Positions 6,126-11,904 of a stretch of 16,718 bases of DNA are shown piece by piece. Where the stretch lies: assembly GCA_020049615.1 (NCBI GenBank), contig JAIFKN010000143.1, positions 1 to 16,718 on the forward strand. The letters are read 5' to 3'. The notes below the pieces were generated by a model. It made no database searches, was not told the origin of the DNA, and saw nothing but the letters and a program-made list of their open reading frames with translations. Each line of letters opens with the position of its first letter. Position 1 is the stretch's first letter. Origin of the DNA: a bacterium. Its GTDB lineage: Bacteria; Planctomycetota; UBA11346. The position numbers and the translations under genes are program-made.

Positions 6126-7526
6126 ATGCGATTCAGCTGCGCCGTCCGTCCCCCCGCCCGCATCCAGGCCCTGGTCCGCCTGGTGGATGATGCCGGATCG
6201 CTGGCCGACCTGCCGCCGCCCGTGCGAGCCGCCCTCGACGAGCGCCTGCGGCAGGCCCCGGTGGCGGTGCTGCCCAGCCTCGGCCTGCTGCCGCAGCCGG
6301 TCATCGTGGCATTGAGGACGCCGCGCTGGAGCGACGCCGTCGAGGCGCGCCGACGTGGTGGTGCCCTGACCCGGGCCCTGACCGCCGAGCGCGTCACCAC
6401 GGCGGCGATCGCGGGTGCCGGCCTCACCGAAGCGTTCCTGGTCGGTTGCGACCAGGGCACCTATGCCTGGGACCGCTACCAGCCCCGGCCCGCATCCCGG
6501 CTCGCCGAGCTGGTCTGGCTGGCGGCGCAGGCCAATGCCCATGCCGCCGTGCTGCAGGCCGCCCAGATCCAGGCCGGCTGGGTCGCGCGCTGCCGTGATC
6601 TCGTCAACCTGCCTGCCGAGGAGCTCGGCCCGGAGGAGTTCGTCGCCCTGGCCCGGCCGCTGGCCCGCGCCGCCGGGGTGAAGCTGAAGCTGCTCGACGA
6701 GCGCGCCTGCGCCCGGCTCGGCATGGGCTGCCTGCTGGCGGTTGGCCGGGCCAGCCCGCGGCGGCCACGGATGCTGGTGCTCGAACTGACCGGTCGCGGC
6801 AGGGCCGCGCCCCTCGCCCTATGCGGCAAGGGCGTGTGCTTCGATACTGGCGGCCTCAACCTCAAGAACGCCGACGGCATGTCGCTGATGCGCAAGGACA
6901 TGGCCGGGGCGGCCTCGGTCCTCTGCGCGCTGCTCGCCGCCGCCGCCCGCGGCCGGCCATCGCGCACCGTGCGCGCCTACCTGCCGCTGGTTGAGAACTG
7001 CATCGGCAGCCGCGCCTTCCGGCCCGGCGACGTGCTGCGGGCGCTCGATGGCACGACGGTCGAGATCGGCAACACCGACGCCGAGGGCCGGCTCATCCTC
7101 GCCGACGCCATCGCCCTGGCGAAGCGCGACGGTGCAGGCGCGATCGTCAGCGTGGCCACCCTGACCGGCGCGGCGCTGACCGCGCTCGGCCGCGTCCACG
7201 TGCCGCTGATGGCAACCGACGACGAGTTGGCTGGGCGCATCCTGGCGGCGGCGCAGGCCAGCGGCGAGAAGCTGTGGCGCCTGCCGCTCGACCACGAGCA
7301 CAAGGCGATGATCCGCGGCCAGGTGGCGCAGCTGAACAACGCCCCTGGAGGCGGCGAGGCCGGCTGCATCACCGCCGGCGCCTTCGTCGCCCACTTCGCC
7401 GGCGACACGCCCTTCGCCCACCTCGACATCTCGCCTGCCAGCTGGATGCCGAAACCGTGGGACCTCGGTCCGCCAGGCGCCACCGGCACCATCGTCACCA
7501 CACTGACGGGGCTGGCATGCGGGTGA
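6126..7526 (+). CDS. Leucyl aminopeptidase, family M17
   Basis: This 466-residue cytosolic aminopeptidase removes N-terminal residues from peptides using two metal ions. The C-terminal catalytic domain is intact. G-K235-G-V-C-F-D240-T-G-G, M-R-K-D258-M-A-G-A and N-T-D318-A-E320-G-R322-L carry the expected metal ligands and the catalytic Lys and Arg. The N-terminal half is more divergent, as usual in the family, and the length is slightly below the common ~480-500 residues. The ATG at 6126 follows a promoter-like sequence directly. Upstream in-frame residues to 6075 are unlikely to be coding. The stop overlaps the trpF start by 10 bases, making pepA the head of a four-gene overlapping operon. 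No signal peptide is present. Confidence 0.93.
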   Translation: MRFSCAVRPPARIQALVRLVDDAGSLADLPPPVRAALDERLRQAPVAVLPSLGLLPQPVIVALRTPRWSDAVEARRRGGALTRALTAERVTTAAIAGAGLTEAFLVGCDQGTYAWDRYQPRPASRLAELVWLAAQANAHAAVLQAAQIQAGWVARCRDLVNLPAEELGPEEFVALARPLARAAGVKLKLLDERACARLGMGCLLAVGRASPRRPRMLVLELTGRGRAAPLALCGKGVCFDTGGLNLKNADGMSLMRKDMAGAASVLCALLAAAARGRPSRTVRAYLPLVENCIGSRAFRPGDVLRALDGTTVEIGNTDAEGRLILADAIALAKRDGAGAIVSVATLTGAALTALGRVHVPLMATDDELAGRILAAAQASGEKLWRLPLDHEHKAMIRGQVAQLNNAPGGGEAGCITAGAFVAHFAGDTPFAHLDISPASWMPKPWDLGPPGATGTIVTTLTGLACG

Positions 7527-8125
7527 AGGTGTGCGGGTTCACCCGCGAGCAGGATGTGCGCGAGGCCCTGGACGCCGGAGTCGATGCCCTCGGCTTCAAC
7601 CTGGCGCGCGGGCCGCGTCGCATCGAGGTGGCGCGCGCAGCCCAGCTCGCCGCCCTGGTCCCGCCGCTGGTCCAGGCGGTGGCGCTGTTCGTCGACGCAG
7701 GCGAGGATGATATCCTCGCCGCGCTCGCCGCCACGCGCTGCAGCGTCGTGCAGTTGCATGGCGACGAGCCGCCCGAACTGGCCGAGCGCCTGCGCCGCCG
7801 GGTGATCGTGATCAAGGCCTTCCGCATCGCCGCGACAGCCGATCTCGAGTGCGTGCGCGGCTATCCCGCCGACGCCTTCCTGCTCGATGCGGCGGTGGCC
7901 GGCGCGCATGGCGGCACCGGCACGGCCTGGGACCATCGTCTGCTGGCAGGCCGCGACCTCGGCGCCCCGCTCATCCTCGCTGGCGGTCTGGGTCCGGCCA
8001 ACGTGGCGTCAGCGATTGCGGCGGTGCGACCATGGGCGGTCGACACCGCCTCCGGCGTGGAGAGCGCCCCCGGGATGAAGGATGCGGCGCTGATGCGCGC
8101 CTTCGTCGCGGCGGCCCGCGCGTGA
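7517..8125 (+). CDS. Phosphoribosylanthranilate isomerase TrpF
   Basis: This 202-residue TIM-barrel enzyme catalyses the Amadori rearrangement of phosphoribosylanthranilate in tryptophan synthesis. The N-terminal K-V-C6-G-F-T-R motif holds the general-base Cys, and D124 in F-L-L-D-A is the expected general acid. V-Q-L-H-G-D-E, L-A-G-G-L and D-T-A-S-G-V-E are the remaining family signatures, the last ones forming the phosphate site. Length is normal. The start ATG lies inside the end of pepA in another frame (ATGCGGGTGA), and its stop shares four bases with the next gene, so translation is probably coupled. No other trp gene is in the window, so the tryptophan genes are dispersed in this genome. 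Confidence 0.95.
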   Translation: MRVKVCGFTREQDVREALDAGVDALGFNLARGPRRIEVARAAQLAALVPPLVQAVALFVDAGEDDILAALAATRCSVVQLHGDEPPELAERLRRRVIVIKAFRIAATADLECVRGYPADAFLLDAAVAGAHGGTGTAWDHRLLAGRDLGAPLILAGGLGPANVASAIAAVRPWAVDTASGVESAPGMKDAALMRAFVAAARA

Positions 8126-8325
8126 GATCCGGTCGGCTCTGGCTGGTCCTCGGCCTGGCCGCGATCGTCGCTATGATCGTGCTGGGCTACCGCGTCCGCG
8201 TGATGGCGGCCGGCGGTAGGGCGATCCTGGTGCTGGTCATCGTCGGATTCCTAGTGTGGCTGGCGTTGCGGCAACGCCCCCCGTCTTCACCGGATCTTGA
8301 CAAGGAAGGCAAGCATGTCCGATGA
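8122..8325 (+). CDS. Small two-helix membrane protein (67 residues)
   Basis: This short gene is easy to miss because it starts with GTG at 8122, overlapping the trpF stop in a GTGA arrangement, and its end overlaps the next gene by 11 bases. The product has two clear transmembrane helices, about 6-23 (LWLVLGLAAIVAMIVLGY) and 34-49 (AILVLVIVGFLVWLAL), separated by a short Arg-containing loop. A polar tail rich in Pro, Asp and Lys follows. It fills exactly the gap between trpF and the aminotransferase, which supports it being real. No family is recognised. Both ends probably face the same side of the membrane. Confidence 0.65.
   Translation: MRSGRLWLVLGLAAIVAMIVLGYRVRVMAAGGRAILVLVIVGFLVWLALRQRPPSSPDLDKEGKHVR
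8302..8309 (+). promoter_or_regulatory. Shine-Dalgarno of the ectB-like gene
   Basis: AAGGAAGG lies 5 bases before the ATG at 8315. It decides the start in favour of 8315 over TTG 8297 or ATG 8333, and shows that internal genes of this operon use classical initiation. Confidence 0.7.
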
Positions 8326-9619
8326 GGATTCCATGAATCAGCCTGCCGGCGCCGCCGACCCCAAGGCCGTCTTCCTGCGTCGCGAGTCCGAGGTCCGCGG
8401 CTATTGCCGTTCGTTCCCGGCCGTCTTCGCCCGCGCCAGGGGCGCCACCCTGTGGACCGAGGACGGCAGGGCCTGCATCGACTTCCTGGCCGGGGCGGGA
8501 ACGATCAACTACGGCCACAACGATCCGGCGATCAAGGCGGCGGTGGTCGAGTACCTCGCCGGCGACGGCATCCTGCATTCGCTCGACCTGCACACCCAGG
8601 CCAAGCGCGCCTTCCTCGAGGAGTTCGAGCGCACCGTGCTGCTCCCGCGTGGCATGGACCACAAGGTCCAGTTTCCCGGGCCGACCGGCACCAATGCGGT
8701 GGAGGCGGCGTTCAAGCTGGCGCGCAAGGCGACCAGACGCCCGACCATCCTCGCCTTCACCAACGCCTACCACGGCATGACCCTGGGTGCGCTCGCCGCC
8801 ACCGGCAACACCTTCGCCCGCGCCGGCGCCGGTCTGCCGCTGCTCGGGACCGCTTTCGCGCCCTACGACGGCTGGAACGGCTTGTCCTCGGCCGCCTGCC
8901 TGGCCCAGCTCGAGCGCCTGCTGACTGACGCCAGCTCCGGCTTCGACCTGCCGGCGGCGGTGGTGCTGGAGGGCGTGCAGGGCGAGGGCGGCATCAACGT
9001 CGCGTCTGCCGAGTGGCTGCGCGGGGTCGAGGCGCTGTGCCGCCGGCTCGGCATCCTGGTCATCGTCGACGACATCCAGGCCGGTTGCGGCCGCACCGGT
9101 TCATTCTTCAGCTTCGAGCCGTCGGGCATCAGGCCCGACATCATCCTGCTGTCGAAGGCGATCGGCGGCATCGGCATGCCCATGTCGCTGGTGCTGATGC
9201 GGCCCGAACTCGACCTGTGGAAGCCGGGCGAGCACAACGGCACGTTCCGTGGCTTCAATCTCAGCTTCGTCGCCGCCACCGCGGCGTTGCAGCACTACTG
9301 GCGCGACGATGCCTTCATGCGCCAGGTCACGGCCAAGGCGGACCTGGTGCATGCGCGTCTGCACACCCTGCGCGATACCCACCCCGCCGCCGGCTTCACC
9401 GTGCGTGGCCGCGGCCTGATGCAGGGCCTGCATTGCCCGGACCCGGCGCTGGCGGCGCGCATTTCCAAGACGGCCTGGCAGGATGGACTCATCGCCGAGC
9501 GCAGCGGCCCGGATGACGAAGTGGTCAAGATCATGCCGCCGCTGACCATCAGCGAGGATGAACTGGGGCGAGGCCTCGCCATCCTGGATGGCGCGGTGGC
9601 CAAGGCGCTGGCCGGCTGA
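8315..9619 (+). CDS. Diaminobutyrate-2-oxoglutarate aminotransferase, EctB family
   Basis: This 434-residue class III PLP-dependent aminotransferase closely resembles EctB, which makes L-2,4-diaminobutyrate from aspartate semialdehyde with glutamate. Telling stretches are R-S-F-P / V-F-A-R-A, I-D-F-L-A-G-A-G-T-I-N-Y-G-H-N, F-P-G-P-T-G-T-N-A-V-E-A-A, V-Q-G-E-G-G-I-N, and W-K-P-G-E-H-N-G-T-F-R-G. D252 in V-D-D-I-Q-A-G-C-G-R-T-G should bind the pyridine nitrogen. K281 in L-L-S-K-A-I is the expected Schiff-base lysine. Neither ectA nor ectC is adjacent, so an ectoine role cannot be assumed. Diaminobutyrate for other products, or a different amino donor/acceptor pair, is possible. It is the last gene of the pepA-trpF operon and overlaps the 67-residue membrane-protein gene by 11 bases. 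Confidence 0.85.
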   Translation: MSDEDSMNQPAGAADPKAVFLRRESEVRGYCRSFPAVFARARGATLWTEDGRACIDFLAGAGTINYGHNDPAIKAAVVEYLAGDGILHSLDLHTQAKRAFLEEFERTVLLPRGMDHKVQFPGPTGTNAVEAAFKLARKATRRPTILAFTNAYHGMTLGALAATGNTFARAGAGLPLLGTAFAPYDGWNGLSSAACLAQLERLLTDASSGFDLPAAVVLEGVQGEGGINVASAEWLRGVEALCRRLGILVIVDDIQAGCGRTGSFFSFEPSGIRPDIILLSKAIGGIGMPMSLVLMRPELDLWKPGEHNGTFRGFNLSFVAATAALQHYWRDDAFMRQVTAKADLVHARLHTLRDTHPAAGFTVRGRGLMQGLHCPDPALAARISKTAWQDGLIAERSGPDDEVVKIMPPLTISEDELGRGLAILDGAVAKALAG

Positions 9620-9622
9620 TCG

Positions 9623-9655
9623 TTGCCAAGCCTGACGCCCGGACAGCATGCCCCC
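9623..9655 (+). promoter_or_regulatory. Weak putative leaderless promoter
   Basis: TTGCCA (9623-9628), 15 bases, CAGCAT (9644-9649), then 6 bases to the ATG at 9656. The match is weak, but it keeps the same geometry as other start regions in the window. Confidence 0.25.
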
Positions 9656-9997
9656 ATGCGCGACCACGCCGACCTCGTCAACCGCGCGGGTGAAATCAAG
9701 CAGGCCCTGCTGCTGGCGTTGAAGCACGCCAACGCGGCCGTGCTCGACGGAGCGCACGATCAGGCCGACCTCGAATCCCTGGCTCGTGCCCTGGAACAGG
9801 CCCGCACGGCTCGTGAACGGCTCGATTTCCTCCACAAGCGCCTCGCCTTCCACGTCGAGCTCGGTCGCGTGGCGGATGGCTCGGTCAGCGATGAGAGCAG
9901 CCGCGGCCTGATCAGCCTGGTCCGCCTCGGCGTCGATGGCGGCTACGACGTCGCCGAGGTGCGACGGATGATCGATCAGGCCCTCGGCCGCGCCTAA
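9656..9997 (+). CDS. Small helical hypothetical protein (113 residues)
   Basis: I do not recognise a family. The 113-residue product is almost wholly helical by composition, with heptad-like Leu/Ala patterns at about 5-60 (including ALEQARTARERLDFLHKRL) that suggest a helical hairpin or coiled coil. A second helical part (LISLVRLG, DVAEVRRMIDQALGRA) ends the chain. It has no signal peptide, Cys pairs or membrane segment, so it is cytosolic. I start it at ATG 9656 because the alternative TTG at 9623 lies in promoter-like sequence; neither start has a Shine-Dalgarno. It follows the ectB-like gene by 36 bases and precedes the sulfur-carrier gene by 53. Its role is unknown; a small regulator or chaperone-like protein would fit. 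Confidence 0.65.
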   Translation: MRDHADLVNRAGEIKQALLLALKHANAAVLDGAHDQADLESLARALEQARTARERLDFLHKRLAFHVELGRVADGSVSDESSRGLISLVRLGVDGGYDVAEVRRMIDQALGRA

Positions 9998-10014
9998 GGC
10001 CGCCCCTATCCGGC

Positions 10015-10050
10015 TTGGCGCCCCTGGGCATCGCCCTACAACCCCGGCCC
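10015..10050 (+). promoter_or_regulatory. Putative leaderless promoter of the sulfur-carrier gene
   Basis: TTGGCG (10015-10020), 16 bases, TACAAC (10037-10042), then 8 bases to the ATG at 10051. The last bases are C-rich and there is no Shine-Dalgarno. Transcription would begin within a base or two of the start codon. Confidence 0.45.
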
Positions 10051-10338
10051 ATGCCCGTCACCGTCCGCATCCCTTCGGTCCTGCGCAACCTCACCGCCGG
10101 TCAGGAGACGGTCGCCGTCTCCGCCGCCACCGTCGCAGACATGCTCGCCGCCCTCGACGTGGCCCACCCCGGTCTCAAGGCGCGCCTGTGCGACGACGCC
10201 GGCAAGCTGCGCAAGTTCGTCAACATCTTCGTCGGCGAGGAGGACATCCGGTTCCTCGACGGACCGGCCACGGCGCTGAAGGACGGCGACTCGGTGGATA
10301 TCGTGCCGGCGATCGCGGGTGGCTCCGACCTGTCCTAG
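10051..10338 (+). CDS. MoaD/ThiS/CysO-like sulfur carrier with masked Gly-Gly
   Basis: This 95-residue protein has the ubiquitin-like beta-grasp fold of sulfur carriers that are activated as a C-terminal thiocarboxylate. Clear family marks are V-R-I-P at the start, L-R-K-F-V-N-I-F-V in the core, D-I-R-F-L-D-G, L-K-D-G-D-S-V-D-I-V and P-A-I-A-G-G near the end. The closest type is the CysO/MoaD-like group, which serves cysteine, molybdopterin or other thio-metabolite synthesis. Gly90-Gly91 are not terminal: four residues, SDLS, follow before the stop. Known relatives with such tails need a peptidase to expose Gly-Gly. No E1-like adenylyltransferase, cysteine synthase or JAMM peptidase is beside it. 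It may be its own transcription unit, with a promoter-like sequence directly upstream. Confidence 0.85.
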   Translation: MPVTVRIPSVLRNLTAGQETVAVSAATVADMLAALDVAHPGLKARLCDDAGKLRKFVNIFVGEEDIRFLDGPATALKDGDSVDIVPAIAGGSDLS

Positions 10339-10368
10339 CAGTGGCAGTCGTCGGCGCGGGCTCCCCGT

Positions 10369-10393
10369 CCCCTGACGGTGAGTGGTACAGGGG
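10369..10393. repeat. 6-bp inverted repeat after the sulfur-carrier gene
   Basis: CCCCTG (10369-10374) and CAGGGG (10388-10393) enclose 13 bases, 30 bases after the stop codon at 10338. It could be a transcript-end hairpin or an operator for the next gene; no T-run follows. Confidence 0.3.
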
Positions 10394-10438
10394 CGAACGT
10401 GGTGCGACCCCCCCGCCTATCCCACTCTGCCCGTCGCC

Positions 10439-10456
10439 TAGCCTGCCTGGACCGCC
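10439..10456 (+). promoter_or_regulatory. Putative -10 box of the beta-barrel gene
   Basis: TAGCCT at 10439-10444 ends 12 bases before the ATG at 10457. It is the same hexamer as the proposed pduL -10 box. No Shine-Dalgarno and no clear -35 box are seen. Confidence 0.3.
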
Positions 10457-11257
10457 ATGCCCATCCGTCGTGTCGCCGCCTCGTTGTTCGCCTGCGCCAT
10501 CGGATGTGCCGCCGCCGAGGTCGATGACGTGACCCTGACCTACTCCTACGAGGAGGTAGCTGCGGGTCGGGACATCGACGAAGGCATCTACGGCAGCCAC
10601 GGTTCGGGCGAATTCGACGAGTGGAGGCTGCATCTCGGCCTGTCGCCCGGCATCGACCGTGTGCAGTTGAAGACGACCATCAACGGCAACGCCTACCCCG
10701 GGCCGGCTTCGGTGGAGACCGATCGCGTGATCAGCGACCCGGCTCTGCCGCCGCAGATTGGTCTGGTCTGGGTGCTGGGCGACTATGAGCGTGGTGACGA
10801 GGGCTGGTTCTCAACCCTCGGACTCGAGTTCACCCGGCGCGAATACAAGATCCTCTATGGGCTCGGCGCCGAGTCCGTGCCGCTCAATCTCAACGCGCTG
10901 ACCGTACATTTCGGCATGGGTTATGCCTGGTACCTCGGCAGTCGGCTGCGGTATGAATTAGAACCCTTCGTCAGCGCCGGCATGATGTGGAGCGAACTGG
11001 ACCTCATCGACCTGTCGATCCCGGCTCCGGAGATCCGCCTCAGCGGCGGCCCGCAATTCGAAGCCGGCGTCCGCAATGCCCTGATCTGGCATCCCGCGCG
11101 CACCCAGGCCTGGCACCTCGGCGCCTCGCTGGATTACCGCACCGGCTACGCCCAGACCATCTTCCATGATTCAGGGACGGCCGGGGATATCCGCAGCGAG
11201 GTGCGTTTCTGGTGGTACGGCTTCGGCGGTTCGCTGTTCTTCGGTCAGAAGTTCTAG
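10457..11257 (+). CDS. Probable outer-membrane beta-barrel protein
   Basis: This 266-residue protein has a signal peptide (MPIRRVAASLFACAIGCAAAE, likely cut near residue 20). The mature part has alternating polar and aromatic residues with many Gly, Tyr and Trp, and Asp-rich turns, as in small outer-membrane barrels. Examples are V-T-L-T-Y-S-Y-E, E-W-R-L-H-L-G-L, L-H-F-G-M-G-Y-like stretches, and R-F-W-W-Y-G-F-G-G-S-L-F-F-G. The chain ends ...GQKF, a terminal Phe that matches the signal read by the BAM assembly machinery. No homologous family with a known function is recognised, and no catalytic residue pattern is seen. It is flanked by short intergenic regions and looks monocistronic. It implies an outer membrane in the host. 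Confidence 0.7.
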   Translation: MPIRRVAASLFACAIGCAAAEVDDVTLTYSYEEVAAGRDIDEGIYGSHGSGEFDEWRLHLGLSPGIDRVQLKTTINGNAYPGPASVETDRVISDPALPPQIGLVWVLGDYERGDEGWFSTLGLEFTRREYKILYGLGAESVPLNLNALTVHFGMGYAWYLGSRLRYELEPFVSAGMMWSELDLIDLSIPAPEIRLSGGPQFEAGVRNALIWHPARTQAWHLGASLDYRTGYAQTIFHDSGTAGDIRSEVRFWWYGFGGSLFFGQKF

Positions 11258-11264
11258 CGGAGCC

Positions 11265-11280
11265 ACCCCGCCCGAGGGGT
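11265..11280 (+). terminator. Weak hairpin after the beta-barrel gene
   Basis: ACCCC (11265-11269), loop GCCCGA, GGGGT (11276-11280), 8 bases after the stop codon. The stem can be lengthened by CCA/TGG with a one-base bulge. There is no T-run, so it is at best a weak intrinsic terminator. Confidence 0.3.
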
Positions 11281-11344
11281 TGGTCGCACGGATTCGGATG
11301 GCTTCGCCCCGGTGAAGGTGGAGGCGACCCGTTCAATGCCGTGG

Positions 11345-11379
11345 TTGCTTCCCCCATTTCCAGGGACTACATTTCCCCC
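11345..11379 (+). promoter_or_regulatory. Putative leaderless promoter of lspA
   Basis: TTGCTT (11345-11350), exactly 17 bases, TACATT (11368-11373), then 6 bases to the GTG at 11380. This is the best promoter match in the window and it fixes the lspA start, because the upstream in-frame sequence would lie before the predicted transcript. Confidence 0.55.
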
Positions 11380-11904
11380 GTGCCCGAACCCACCCCCCCG
11401 TCGCCCTGGACCGTCTGGTTCTGGCCTGCGCTGGCCTCGACGCTCATCTTCGATGTGGCGACGAAGTACGCTGTCTTCGCCCAGCAGGGTGACCTGCCGT
11501 CCTGGATGCAGAGGCATTACAACAAGGGTGTGGCCTGGAGCATGCTCGACGGCCATCCCGAGTTCGTCGCCGGATTGACCGCCGCCCTCATCCCGCTGCT
11601 GACCTGGGTGTGGTGGAGCGGCTACCGCAAGCTCGGCTGGCCGGAGAATCTCGCCTTCGGCATGATCCTCGGTGGCGCGCTGGGCAACGGCTATGACCGC
11701 GCTCTGGCCATGTTCGGGGTGTGGCCAGGAGTACGCGACTTCATCCATGTCGATCTCGGCTTCTGGCCGCTGGATCCCTGGCCGACCTTCAACATCGCCG
11801 ACAGCGGCATCACCATCGGCTTCGTCCTGCTGCTCGCCCGCGCGTTCGTCCCCAGTCCGAAGCCAGTCCCGGCCCCTTCCGCCTCGAGCCCACCATGCAG
11901 CTGA
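11380..11904 (+). CDS. Prolipoprotein signal peptidase LspA
   Basis: This 174-residue inner-membrane aspartic protease cuts the signal peptide from diacylglyceryl-modified prolipoproteins. Family motifs are all present: D25-V-A-T-K29 in the first helix region, Y-N48-K-G-V-A-W-S, G-A-L-G-N103-G-Y-D106-R, R-D120-F-I and F-N138-I-A-D141-S. D120 and D141 are the catalytic pair. About four membrane helices are expected and visible. The C-terminus is a Pro/Ser/Ala tail. I start at GTG 11380 since the product then begins just before the first helix at normal family length. The gene ends inside the start of the large GTPase-pseudokinase gene, with a 10-base overlap, so the two are co-transcribed. Confidence 0.93.
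   Translation: MPEPTPPSPWTVWFWPALASTLIFDVATKYAVFAQQGDLPSWMQRHYNKGVAWSMLDGHPEFVAGLTAALIPLLTWVWWSGYRKLGWPENLAFGMILGGALGNGYDRALAMFGVWPGVRDFIHVDLGFWPLDPWPTFNIADSGITIGFVLLLARAFVPSPKPVPAPSASSPPCS

Noticed and set aside
8315..9619. Ectoine biosynthesis operon
   Set aside because: Only the EctB-like gene is present; neither neighbour resembles EctA or EctC.
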